Positions 34,358 through 42,972 of a DNA stretch of 64,000 bases are shown in pieces (within the stretch, counting starts at the first letter, position 1; each line of letters opens with the position of its first letter). Under the pieces are notes generated by a model, which worked only from the letters and a program-made list of their open reading frames with translations, had not been told where the DNA came from and searched no databases. The stretch comes from Salinimicrobium gaetbulicola (GTDB lineage: Bacteria; Bacteroidota; Bacteroidia; Flavobacteriales; Flavobacteriaceae), in contig NZ_JBHTJP010000032.1 in the NCBI RefSeq assembly GCF_042676025.1, positions 248,001 to 312,000 on the forward strand. Reading direction: 5' to 3'. The translations under genes were made by a program, and so were the position numbers.

Positions 34358-37288
34358 TTAGTCAACTATAGCTTCGTAAATAACTTCCTGAATCTTAGTA
34401 CGAATCCCTTCCGTGATCAATTTTTTTTCTTCCGCGGAAGGATGTACACGATTGGATAAAAATACGTAAACTATTTCTTCATGAGGGTCTGCCCAGGTTA
34501 AAGTTCCTGTGAAACCGCTATGACCGAAGCTTGTCATGGACACACAACCACAAGTGGGGCCTACTTCTTTTAACTGAGGTTTATCAAATCCTACACCTCT
34601 ACGCACCTCGTCTTCACAGTAATAGCAGGTATTGAACTTATCTATGGTTTCTTGTTTCAAATATCTTTTCCCGCCGTATTCACCACCATTTAAATACATC
34701 TGCATTATTTTGGCAACATCATTGGCATTTGAAAAAAGTCCGGCCTGTCCACCAATTCCGCCTAACATAGCCGCTCCCTGGTCATGGACATAGCCGTGCA
34801 ATAACTGTTTTCGCCAGATATTGTCATTTTCTGTAGGTACGATCTTTTCCTTCGGAAATTTATTCAGAGGCAAGTAGGTAGTGTTATTTGCGCCTAAAGG
34901 CTCCAGAAAGTGATCCTGGGTAAGATAATCTAAAGAAGTTCCGTAGGTGTTCTCCAGGTAAGCTTTTAAAAGGTAGTATGGTAGATCACTGTACTGATAT
35001 TCCCTTTTCTTATTCAATTCACTTTTACGGATCACATTTACGATAGAATCGCGAATATCATTACGCACGTACATGCCTTCCGCAATTTTGGTGTTATAAC
35101 CAGGAAATTCCTTATCCCGTAGATACCTTTTGTCCTCTTTGCCTGTCTCATCGTCTATGGTGAGATTATGGAACGGAATCCAGGCTTTGAAGCGCGCATA
35201 GTGGGATAGCATTTGCAACAAGGTGATATTCTCCTTATCGGTCTTTCTGAATTCGGGGAACATCTCCCCAAGGGTGGTATTGAAATCAAGTTCGTTCTTC
35301 TCTACCAGTTCCATCACAAGCGGCAAGGTCGCTAGAATTTTAGTAAGAGATGCGATATCATATACGTCTGTACCTTTAACTGGCGTTTCTTTTTGATAAG
35401 TATGGTGTCCCGCATAATTTTCATAGATCACCTTACCTTTTCGGGCCACCAAAACCTGTACTCCGGGTGCCATTTTTTGATCGATCACTGCATTTACCAG
35501 AGAGTCGATCTTTTTCAATTTATAGGAGTTCATCCCAACCTGCTCGGGAAGTCCATAAGACAACCTTTCCAGGTCACGTGTATAGAAACCGCTACCTACC
35601 GGAAACTCTCTTCCTGCACGTACCGGTAACTTTCCTTTCGCGCCAAGAGCACCAAAAATTACTTCTGCAGCCTTTTCCTGTCCCAGACGGCTATTTTGAT
35701 ATGCGATCTGTATGGCTTCAAAATTAGCAGTGGTCTTCAGGTCTAAAAGCGAATAAGGACTGGTAAAGACATTCAGAATTACCCTGTTTTTGCGGGCGAT
35801 CTCATACAGCCAGGATTGATCCTTATTACTCATTTTATAATTGCCCCAGGGAGAATCATTGGATTGGTGATAACCGATAATGACCAGATTATAAGATTCC
35901 AGTTCATCAAGCAGTTCATTTAAATTTTCAGCAGAAACCTGGTCCACTTTAGCATAACTATTCAGTCTGCTGAAGAAATTATCTCCACTATCTTCTCCAA
36001 AATGAACATAGGCGATCTTATTCTTTTCAAGATCCTTCACAGGGAACAAGCCTTTGTCATTTTTAATAACGGTCATCGCCTCCTCATAAAGCTTTTCTGA
36101 AAGAACATCATTGTTAATGCTATTCAGGTCTTCAATCAAATAAGTATCATCTATAGCTTTGTACTTATGAAGCCCGGCTTTATACTTGGCATAAAGTATC
36201 TTTCTAACTGAATGTTTTAGGCGGTCTTCAGTGATCAAGCCTTCATTATACGCCTTTAATATTTTCTCTGAAGCCTTCGGTACATCTTCAGACATTAACA
36301 GGATATCATTACCCGCTAAAAATGCGGCCAGGTCAATTTCCCCGGGCTCGTCAAAATCTGACACTCCTTTCATATTAAGGGCATCAGTTATTATAAGTCC
36401 GTTGAATTCTAATTCTTCTTTTAAAATTCCCGTAACGATCTCATGTGATAAAGAAGAAGGAAAGTCAGAGCGTCTCTCCAGACTTGGTACGTTCAAATGT
36501 CCAACCATTACACTACTAACACCTTCATTTATGACCGATAAATAGGGATACAGTTCCTCACGATAGATCCTGTCTTTGGAAAAATCAATAGTAGGAAGCG
36601 TTTTATGAGAGTCCTTTTCGGTATCCCCGTGACCCGGAAAATGTTTTGCACTGGATAGAATATTGTATCTCGACATACCGCGAACAAAGGCAGATGCCTT
36701 TTTAGCAACATTCTCTTTATCTTCTCCAAACGAACGATTCCCGATGATAGGATTTTCAGGATTGGTATTGATATCTACAACAGGAGCAAAATTAAGGTGA
36801 ACCCCTAACCTTTTTGAATGTTTGGCTATTTGTGCTCCTACCTCTTCGGCCAGTTCCTCATTTTGAATAGCCCCAAGGGTCATATTCCATGGAAAAGCAT
36901 ATGTAGAATCCAATCGCATGGCAAGCCCCCATTCGGCATCCATCCCAATCAACAAGGGAGTTTCAGAAAGCTCTTGAAATTCGTTGGTAAGATGTGCCTG
37001 GCGTTTTGGCCCACCTTTAGAAAAGATAAGACCTCCAATTTTTTCTTCCCTGATCAGGGTTCTTATCTTTTCAAAATCCCGGTCAGAACCATTGGAAAAA
37101 ATATCAACCATGAATAGCTGGCCTACTTTTTCTTTTAAAGTCATCTTCTCATAGATGCTATCCACCCACTTCTTTTGAAGCTCATGATCATCCACGATCA
37201 ACGGCCGACTCTGGGAGTGAGAAAATTGAAAGAATAAAAAAAACAGGATCAGTAAAAGGTAGAAATTGGAGCTCTTTCTTGAAATCAT
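34358..37288 (-). CDS. Exported GH3 beta-N-acetylhexosaminidase fused to serine hydrolase
   Basis: 976 residues with a signal peptide (after SHSQ). The N-terminal GH3 domain (about 35-380) has the NagZ motif KHFPGHGDTEKDSH (215-228, Asp226/His228 dyad) and nucleophile Asp302 in IITDALNMKG. A GH3 C-terminal-like domain follows to about 570. The C-terminal half is a beta-lactamase/CubicO domain with Ser647-x-x-Lys650 (ASLTK), Tyr766-Ser and GHSGFTG (His923). Together it could split muropeptides and act on peptide or ester bonds in peptidoglycan, in the periplasm. The stop of the upstream gene overlaps its ATG by one base. Confidence 0.93.
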   Translation of the reverse strand: MISRKSSNFYLLLILFFLFFQFSHSQSRPLIVDDHELQKKWVDSIYEKMTLKEKVGQLFMVDIFSNGSDRDFEKIRTLIREEKIGGLIFSKGGPKRQAHLTNEFQELSETPLLIGMDAEWGLAMRLDSTYAFPWNMTLGAIQNEELAEEVGAQIAKHSKRLGVHLNFAPVVDINTNPENPIIGNRSFGEDKENVAKKASAFVRGMSRYNILSSAKHFPGHGDTEKDSHKTLPTIDFSKDRIYREELYPYLSVINEGVSSVMVGHLNVPSLERRSDFPSSLSHEIVTGILKEELEFNGLIITDALNMKGVSDFDEPGEIDLAAFLAGNDILLMSEDVPKASEKILKAYNEGLITEDRLKHSVRKILYAKYKAGLHKYKAIDDTYLIEDLNSINNDVLSEKLYEEAMTVIKNDKGLFPVKDLEKNKIAYVHFGEDSGDNFFSRLNSYAKVDQVSAENLNELLDELESYNLVIIGYHQSNDSPWGNYKMSNKDQSWLYEIARKNRVILNVFTSPYSLLDLKTTANFEAIQIAYQNSRLGQEKAAEVIFGALGAKGKLPVRAGREFPVGSGFYTRDLERLSYGLPEQVGMNSYKLKKIDSLVNAVIDQKMAPGVQVLVARKGKVIYENYAGHHTYQKETPVKGTDVYDIASLTKILATLPLVMELVEKNELDFNTTLGEMFPEFRKTDKENITLLQMLSHYARFKAWIPFHNLTIDDETGKEDKRYLRDKEFPGYNTKIAEGMYVRNDIRDSIVNVIRKSELNKKREYQYSDLPYYLLKAYLENTYGTSLDYLTQDHFLEPLGANNTTYLPLNKFPKEKIVPTENDNIWRKQLLHGYVHDQGAAMLGGIGGQAGLFSNANDVAKIMQMYLNGGEYGGKRYLKQETIDKFNTCYYCEDEVRRGVGFDKPQLKEVGPTCGCVSMTSFGHSGFTGTLTWADPHEEIVYVFLSNRVHPSAEEKKLITEGIRTKIQEVIYEAIVD

Positions 37289-37773
37289 TAATTAAGGAAA
37301 CGCTTATGCCAGCTTTCAGAAGCGGGCACTTCCCAATCTGAAAGATATTCGGCTTTGTTAGTGACTAAATTGTTGAACACGATCGTCTTTGGTGATACGG
37401 CACGATCTTTTGCCATCTTTCGGAAATCTGTAAGGGTCTTATACGCGACAAAATCTCCTTGTTTATAGGAAACATTCATCTTGTCTAAAAGATCAACACC
37501 ATACTGTTTTTCCAGTTCTTGAATAAAATGAACCGAAGCATCAATCGAGCAACCTGTGGCAGCATTCATTTCCTGATCAAGGGCCAGAATTATAAAGCGT
37601 TTATACCTTACTTCAAAAGAAGCTTTCAGGTCAGCACCGTGGGCTGTCCATTCTTTAATGAATTGTTCCAGCTTTTCCTGGATTTCAATTTGTTCCTGCT
37701 CTGTGAATGAGCGGTTAGCCTGATAGATCCAAACTCGGGAGCTATCCGGTAGACTTTCAAAAGGGACGAACAT
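37288..37773 (-). CDS. Unknown 161-aa protein (called ABC transporter ATPase in some relatives)
   Basis: 161 residues, soluble, with no signal or membrane segment. It starts FVPFESLPDSSRVWIYQANR and has a conserved-looking ALDQEMNAATGCSIDASVHFI middle. There is no Walker motif, so an ABC ATPase name sometimes given to this family is not supported. It is first in the operon with the GH3 fusion and bshA and has a good promoter. Confidence 0.75.
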   Translation of the reverse strand: MFVPFESLPDSSRVWIYQANRSFTEQEQIEIQEKLEQFIKEWTAHGADLKASFEVRYKRFIILALDQEMNAATGCSIDASVHFIQELEKQYGVDLLDKMNVSYKQGDFVAYKTLTDFRKMAKDRAVSPKTIVFNNLVTNKAEYLSDWEVPASESWHKRFLN

Positions 37774-37797
37774 TTAAATGTGGAATTTTAATTTCTA

Positions 37798-37828
37798 CAA
37801 AACTAATTGATTTGCAGCTTTGTTCAAA
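37798..37828 (-). promoter_or_regulatory. Promoter TTTG-N19-TAGTTTTG for the GH3/bshA operon
   Basis: On the minus strand TTTG and TAGTTTTG are separated by 19 bases, the ideal Bacteroidota arrangement. The -7 box ends 24 bases before the ATG at 37773. Confidence 0.7.
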
Positions 37829-37908
37829 CCGCAGCTAGTTAAAACTTAAATAATATATTCTGAAAATGAAAACCTGACGAACATCATAGCACAGCACTCC
37901 CCTGTCCT

Positions 37909-37916
37909 TAATTTTG
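37909..37916 (+). promoter_or_regulatory. -7 element TAATTTTG, 4 bases before an ATG
   Basis: TAATTTTG matches TANNTTTG and ends 4 bases before the ATG at 37921, so the transcript would be leaderless or nearly so. No -33 box at 19-20 bases. Confidence 0.4.
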
Positions 37917-37920
37917 CAGT

Positions 37921-38445
37921 ATGAATCCGGATTACATTAAACTTTCAGAATTAGCCAAAAAACTGGGTTGTAAAGACACCGGAAACAACATCTATTCGGT
38001 GAGAGACTGGCTGCGGGACGAACACCAAATTCATGTTGAAGTAGGAAGTATCTGGAATGAAAAGACCAATTTTGTGGAATCTTATTTCTACAATGTTACC
38101 GCCCCTATTTATATTTATTACATCGAACCTGTTTATTTCAGTTCTTCCGATTCTCATTCTCAAGTGCTTTATCTGGGAGTATGGGAAGGCTTAAAGATCC
38201 TGAATGATTTCAGAAATCAACAACATCTAAAACCAGAGGATGATGACCTGGTGGTAGCTTATTTAAAAGGCTACGCCGATAAGAATAAAAAATCCTCAAA
38301 AAGCCCTTATAGCTCCAATATTGAGACTTATGCTTATCTAATGGGCAAGCAGGGAGATTATATCGAAGAAGGTTTGACCGATGATGACATCGCAGAACTG
38401 GTCAGAAATTATCCTGAAGAAAAAGAACAATACAGGTTAAATTAA
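37921..38445 (+). CDS. Unknown 174-aa soluble protein
   Basis: 174 residues. The start IKLSELAKKLGCKDTGNNIYSVRDWLRDEHQIHVEV could be a small DNA-binding-like or phage-like N-terminal helix pair, followed by beta strands (YIYYIEPVYFSSSD). An acidic C-terminus ends the chain. I do not recognise the family. It is a single gene with a terminator directly after it. Confidence 0.65.
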   Translation: MNPDYIKLSELAKKLGCKDTGNNIYSVRDWLRDEHQIHVEVGSIWNEKTNFVESYFYNVTAPIYIYYIEPVYFSSSDSHSQVLYLGVWEGLKILNDFRNQQHLKPEDDDLVVAYLKGYADKNKKSSKSPYSSNIETYAYLMGKQGDYIEEGLTDDDIAELVRNYPEEKEQYRLN

Positions 38446-38479
38446 AAAAGGCTGTTGAATTCATATCAGCAGCCTTTTT
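38445..38479. terminator. Bidirectional terminator between convergent genes
   Basis: AAAAAGGCTG pairs with CAGCCTTTTT across a loop that can extend the stem by a few pairs (TGA/TCA), with A and T runs on both sides. It lies between the 174-aa gene and the CCG-domain gene. Confidence 0.75.
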
Positions 38480-38499
38480 AATCTTATTATTTAATGGAT

Positions 38500-39291
38500 C
38501 TATAGATCTTCAGCGTTGGCGATCATCTCAGCAATATCCATTACCTCAATTGCACCTTCCTTATTTTTAGCTTTAACACCGTCTGTCATCATGGTGTTAC
38601 AGAAAGGGCATCCGGCGGCTATCACTTCCGGTTTAACTTCAATCGCCTGCTCTGTACGAGCCACGTTAACTTCTTCCTTGCCCGGTTCCGGCTCCTTGAA
38701 CATTTGAGCTCCCCCGGCGCCACAACACATGGCATTGGTCTTGCATCTTTTCATTTCAACGAGTTCCACTTCCAGCTTTTTCAAAAGGTCACGAGGAGCT
38801 TCATAAATGTCATTTCCGCGCCCCAGGTAACATGGGTCATGGAAGGTAATTCGTTTTCCTTTGAATTTACCACCTTCCACAGTCAGCCTTCCCTCTTCCA
38901 GTAAGGACTTCAAAAAGGTAGTGTGGTGCATAACTTCATAATTCCCTCCAAGCCCGGGATATTCATTCTTGATAATGTTGAAACAGTGCGGACAGGTGGT
39001 TACGATCTTCTTAATCTCATACCCGTTCAAAACTTCAATGTTACCCACTGCCTGCATTTGATAAAGAAATTCATTTCCGGCACGTTTTGCGGGATCTCCC
39101 GTACAACTTTCTTCAGTTCCCAGAACGGCAAAGTCTACGTTAGCTTTATCTAAAAGTCTTACGAATGCTTTGGTGATCTTTTTGGCACGGTCATCAAAAC
39201 TTCCGGAGCAACCTACCCAAAAAAGAACTTCGGGTTTCTTGCCTTCTGCCATATATTCTGCCATGGTTGGCACTTTGATATTTTCAGCCAT
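38500..39291 (-). CDS. CCG-domain Fe-S protein, heterodisulfide-reductase/LutA-like subunit
   Basis: 263 residues with two cysteine-rich CCG-type regions: LFWVGCSGSFDDRA plus TTCPHCFNIIKNEYP, and TFHDPCYLGRG plus AMCCGAGGAQMF and GCPFCNTMM. Such domains bind a non-cubane [4Fe-4S] cluster. It is soluble and 54 bases after the membrane Fe-S subunit, with which it probably forms an electron-transfer complex to the quinone pool, fed perhaps by electron-transfer flavoprotein. This last point is inferred. Confidence 0.9.
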   Translation of the reverse strand: MAENIKVPTMAEYMAEGKKPEVLFWVGCSGSFDDRAKKITKAFVRLLDKANVDFAVLGTEESCTGDPAKRAGNEFLYQMQAVGNIEVLNGYEIKKIVTTCPHCFNIIKNEYPGLGGNYEVMHHTTFLKSLLEEGRLTVEGGKFKGKRITFHDPCYLGRGNDIYEAPRDLLKKLEVELVEMKRCKTNAMCCGAGGAQMFKEPEPGKEEVNVARTEQAIEVKPEVIAAGCPFCNTMMTDGVKAKNKEGAIEVMDIAEMIANAEDL

Positions 39292-39345
39292 GAATTTTAT
39301 ATTTTAAGAAGCCGGCGGCTTTCTATTTTTAAATAATTTGATAGA

Positions 39346-40692
39346 TTAGTTTTCGTTTGCCCAGTTTAGACGGTCCATTTGGTTATAAGGCCATGGGGCA
39401 CCATTGTTCTCAATATTGCTCAGCGCGTTATTAAGATCTGCAGGACCGGCACTTTGCTCCATCATGAGGTAACGTCTCATCTCCATAATAATGGATAGAG
39501 GGTCGATCCCAACCGGACAGGCTTCCACGCACATATTACAGGTTGTACAAGCCCATAGTTCTTCTCTAAGAATATAGTCGTCCAACAGTTGTTTTCCGTC
39601 ATCCTGAAATGAACCATTCTTATTGATATTTTCGCCCACTTCCTCTAAACGGTCACGAGTATCCATCATGATCTTTCTTGGAGAAAGTAATTTCCCTGTA
39701 TTATTTGCAGGACATTCTGAAGTACAACGTCCACATTCAGTACAGGTATACGCATTTAGCAGTTGTACCCTGTTAAGGTCAAAAACATCTGAAGCACCAA
39801 ATTTTTCGGGTTCTCCTTCTTCCTCTTCCGTTTCAGTGGGAGCTGCAAAAGGATCGGCATCAGGGTCCATCATCAACTGTACTTCTTTGGTAACCGCATC
39901 AATATTGTCAAATTCACCTTTAGGTCTAAGTTTTGAGAAATAGACATTAGGGAAAGCCAATAGGATATGAAGATGTTTTGAATAGTATAGATAATTCAGA
40001 AAGATCAAAATACCGATAATATGCAACCACCAGGCTGCTCTTTCAATGATTATCAAAGTAGATGTTTCCATCCCCTCAAAAAGAGGCAACAGGAAACTAC
40101 TTATAGGAAAGGATCCTGCGATCTCTCCACTTGCCATAGCATAATGCTCGGCACCCGTTAACTGTAACTGATGATCTGCCGCATTCATCACAAGGAAAAG
40201 CAGCATCAACACCATCTCGAAATAGAGAATATAGTTGGCGTCATTCTTAGGCCAGCTAGTCATTTCACGGGCCATGAAGCGATAGACGTGAAGTACGTTT
40301 CTTCGAACCCAGAAAATGATCACTCCAATTAATACCAGGAATGCAAGTATCTCAAAAGCGCCAATCAGGAAATTATAGGTAATTCCCGCAAAGGCAAAAA
40401 TACGGTGTGTCCCAAAAATACCATCAATGATGATCTCCAGAACTTCGATATTAATAATAATAAATCCAAGGTAGACTATAATGTGAACGATCCCTGAAAC
40501 AGGTCTGCGCACCATTTTATACTGGCCCAGTGCGATCTTGGCCATTTTCTTCCAGCGTTCGGCCGGGTTGTCATTACGGTCGATCTCTCTCCCCAGGTTA
40601 ATGTTGCGGATCATTCTCCGAACATTACGTACGAAAATGCCAATTCCCACTATAAAAGCGAGAATGAAGGCTATTTGTGCGATAATCTGCAT
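39346..40692 (-). CDS. Membrane-anchored 4Fe-4S subunit (HdrE/D-like respiratory complex)
   Basis: 448 residues. The N-terminal half has about six hydrophobic helices with His residues suited to b-type haem. The second half has two ferredoxin motifs, CTECGRCTSECP and CTTCNMCVEACPVGIDPLS. An acidic linker (about 265-295) joins the halves. It resembles the menaquinone-reducing subunit of heterodisulfide-reductase-like or EtfAB:quinone oxidoreductase complexes. It pairs with the CCG subunit downstream and lies 26 bases after the MlaD gene. Confidence 0.88.
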   Translation of the reverse strand: MQIIAQIAFILAFIVGIGIFVRNVRRMIRNINLGREIDRNDNPAERWKKMAKIALGQYKMVRRPVSGIVHIIVYLGFIIINIEVLEIIIDGIFGTHRIFAFAGITYNFLIGAFEILAFLVLIGVIIFWVRRNVLHVYRFMAREMTSWPKNDANYILYFEMVLMLLFLVMNAADHQLQLTGAEHYAMASGEIAGSFPISSFLLPLFEGMETSTLIIIERAAWWLHIIGILIFLNYLYYSKHLHILLAFPNVYFSKLRPKGEFDNIDAVTKEVQLMMDPDADPFAAPTETEEEEGEPEKFGASDVFDLNRVQLLNAYTCTECGRCTSECPANNTGKLLSPRKIMMDTRDRLEEVGENINKNGSFQDDGKQLLDDYILREELWACTTCNMCVEACPVGIDPLSIIMEMRRYLMMEQSAGPADLNNALSNIENNGAPWPYNQMDRLNWANEN

Positions 40693-40718
40693 GGTTGGTT
40701 AGTTGGTTGGTTACTTGG

Positions 40719-41669
40719 TTACTTCAAAGAATCCTTTGGTGGCGAATATGGTCCAGGATTTTTTCCGAAGATAGAAAAATGAACATATCGCTTAGGATTA
40801 AGTTTCACATCCTGAATTAGCTCATCTAATTGATTTGTTGCCCTTTCCAGGTTATTATACACTGTCGGATCATTGATCAATTTTGCGGCGGTACCTTCAC
40901 CATTGGTGAGTTTATTGGTCACATCTTCAAAGTTGGCTACCGCTTGCTCAAGATCATTGGTCATTTTCTTGATGTTCACCTTAGAAATGGTATCTGAAAT
41001 ATTATTGAGATTGGTTGACATCTCGTCCAGATTGGTAAAAGTTCGTTTCAACTTAGGAGCGTTCTCAGAAAAAATATTATCGGCGCTCTGGGCTGTACTC
41101 TTCAGTGAAGCAACAGTCAAAGAAAGATCTTTAAAACTCTTTCGAAGATCCTTGCGAGCCTCCTCATCCATCACCTGATTAAAGGCGTTAATTAAAGAAT
41201 CTGTACTTACTATCACTTTTTCTACCTTCTCCTGAAGTGGAGTCAGGCGTTCATTTACAAGTTCCAAAAGCCCTTCTTCAATCTCACCTTGTAAGGTGTC
41301 ACCGGATTTGGCTAGATTTCCCTGCTCATACTCTGGAAGTATAGCAAGTGATTTACCACCTATAAGTCCCCCGCCGTAAACTTGCGCGATACTGTTTTTT
41401 GAAAACGGAAAATCGTTCTCCACACTGAAGGTTACTAGCAACTTTCCTGAAGTATCCAAAAATCCAATACTGCTTACGTTCCCAACTTCAAGACCATTGA
41501 TGGTCACCGGCGAAGATGGAGTAAGTCCTTCCACGTCATTATATACCACATAAAATGTCCTACTGGAATCAAACCAGTTTTTTCCTTTTAAGAAACTATA
41601 TCCAAAAATGAAAAGGAGAATGGCGACTAGAGCCAAAAGAGCGGTTTTAACCTCTTTAGTATATTTCAC
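40719..41669 (-). CDS. MlaD/MCE-domain lipid-transport protein
   Basis: 316 residues from a GTG start (KYTKEVKTALLALVAILLFIFGYSFL follows, a single N-terminal membrane anchor). The MCE domain (about 36-115) has VVYNDVEGLTPSSPVTINGLEVGNV. A long coiled-coil region follows (about 130-280, many Asn/Leu/Ser). MCE proteins carry lipids across the periplasm, but no permease or ATPase partner is nearby. It is in line with the amidase upstream (54-base gap) and the Fe-S genes downstream. Confidence 0.9.
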   Translation of the reverse strand: MKYTKEVKTALLALVAILLFIFGYSFLKGKNWFDSSRTFYVVYNDVEGLTPSSPVTINGLEVGNVSSIGFLDTSGKLLVTFSVENDFPFSKNSIAQVYGGGLIGGKSLAILPEYEQGNLAKSGDTLQGEIEEGLLELVNERLTPLQEKVEKVIVSTDSLINAFNQVMDEEARKDLRKSFKDLSLTVASLKSTAQSADNIFSENAPKLKRTFTNLDEMSTNLNNISDTISKVNIKKMTNDLEQAVANFEDVTNKLTNGEGTAAKLINDPTVYNNLERATNQLDELIQDVKLNPKRYVHFSIFGKNPGPYSPPKDSLK

Positions 41670-41723
41670 AAAGAATTCTTATTGATGAAGCACAAATTTA
41701 AAAATAAATATAGAAAAGAGCCT

Positions 41724-42845
41724 TTAATTGACCTTTGTTTTTAGCGCCTCATTAACACTGATCTTATCATCGTTCTTAAAGGCAACGATATAACTAGTAT
41801 CATAGCCTTTCTTCTTCGCGATCTCATGCAACTCCTGGATCTTCACATAACTGGAAGTAGCGCCATAATAGTACTTGTAAAGCTTACCCTCTTTATTCCT
41901 GAAAATATTATTTAAACCTTTGAAATTCCGGGGGGTAGGATCCAACTTTTTACCCGAAGCAGCTAATTGAACCCTGAAGGTTACGTCCTTATAATGATCA
42001 TTTGGCTCAAGTGCCTTTCCGGAATCTACTTTTAACGGAGGTTGTTCAGCGATCCCTTCAAGGATTTCAAGATTGATACTGTTTTTATAGTGTTTTACAG
42101 CCTCGACGATAGCCGCCGACATTTTATCCTGGCCACCACGACTATTCAAAAAGGTACCTTCTCCTCTATTTGTAAGAAATCCTGTTTCAACCAGAACACT
42201 TGGCATATAGGTTTGTCTAAGAACCAGGAAACCGGCCTGTTTCACGCCTCGATTTACTCTTTTAAGTTCATTGGTGAAATTCTTCTGAATAAAATCAGCT
42301 AAAAGTATACTTTGGTCCAGGTATTCTTCCTGCATTAATGTAAGTCCAATATAAGATTCCGGGGAATCGGGGTTAAAACCACCGTAAGTCACTTCATAAT
42401 CTTCCTCGAGGTAGATCACCTGGTTTTCCCTCATCGCTACTTTTAAGTTGTCCTCGTTACGGTGAAGTCCCAATACGAAAGTCTCAGTTCCAGAAGCCTG
42501 GGAGCTATGAGCATTACAGTGCACCGAAATAAAAAGATCGGCTTCGGCTTTGTTGGCAATCTCTGCACGACCTGCCAGGGTGACAAAAACATCGGTTTTA
42601 CGGGTATAGATCACCTTGACATCTGGCAATTTTTCCAGTTCAGCACCAATATTCAGAACAATATTCAGCGCAATATCTTTTTCATAAAAACCATTTCCGC
42701 GGTTACCGGGATCCTGACCTCCGTGACCGGCATCGAGCACCACCACAAATCGCTCGCGGGGCGGCTCACAGTCTGAAGCGAATGCTTCCGAAGAAATAAT
42801 AACTGAAAAAATAAAAACTAAAAGGCTAAGTAAGTTCGTTCTCAT
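41724..42845 (-). CDS. N-acetylmuramoyl-L-alanine amidase (Amidase_3) with C-terminal SPOR-like region
   Basis: The ATG at 42845 gives 373 residues with a signal peptide (MRTNLLSLLVFIFS..., cleavage near AFAS). An ATG at 42863 is an alternative. Zinc amidase motifs VVVLDAGHGGQDPGNRG, a conserved EKDIALN, FISVHCNAHSS and VLVETGFLTNRGE are intact. It cleaves the amide between MurNAc and the stem peptide at cell division. The C-terminal part (about 290-373; FRVQLAASGKKL... YYYGATSSYVKIQELHEIAKKKGYDTSYIVAF) looks SPOR-like, so septal targeting is likely. Confidence 0.92.
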   Translation of the reverse strand: MRTNLLSLLVFIFSVIISSEAFASDCEPPRERFVVVLDAGHGGQDPGNRGNGFYEKDIALNIVLNIGAELEKLPDVKVIYTRKTDVFVTLAGRAEIANKAEADLFISVHCNAHSSQASGTETFVLGLHRNEDNLKVAMRENQVIYLEEDYEVTYGGFNPDSPESYIGLTLMQEEYLDQSILLADFIQKNFTNELKRVNRGVKQAGFLVLRQTYMPSVLVETGFLTNRGEGTFLNSRGGQDKMSAAIVEAVKHYKNSINLEILEGIAEQPPLKVDSGKALEPNDHYKDVTFRVQLAASGKKLDPTPRNFKGLNNIFRNKEGKLYKYYYGATSSYVKIQELHEIAKKKGYDTSYIVAFKNDDKISVNEALKTKVN

Positions 42846-42972
42846 ACTGAAATAACGATTCATAAAGGCGGTTATTTTATTTTTTGATAAACCCAAAAGG
42901 TAGCTTAAAAAATATATGTAATTTTGAGACTTCAAAAAACAAGCCACACTCACAAAAATAGAACATCTGGGA

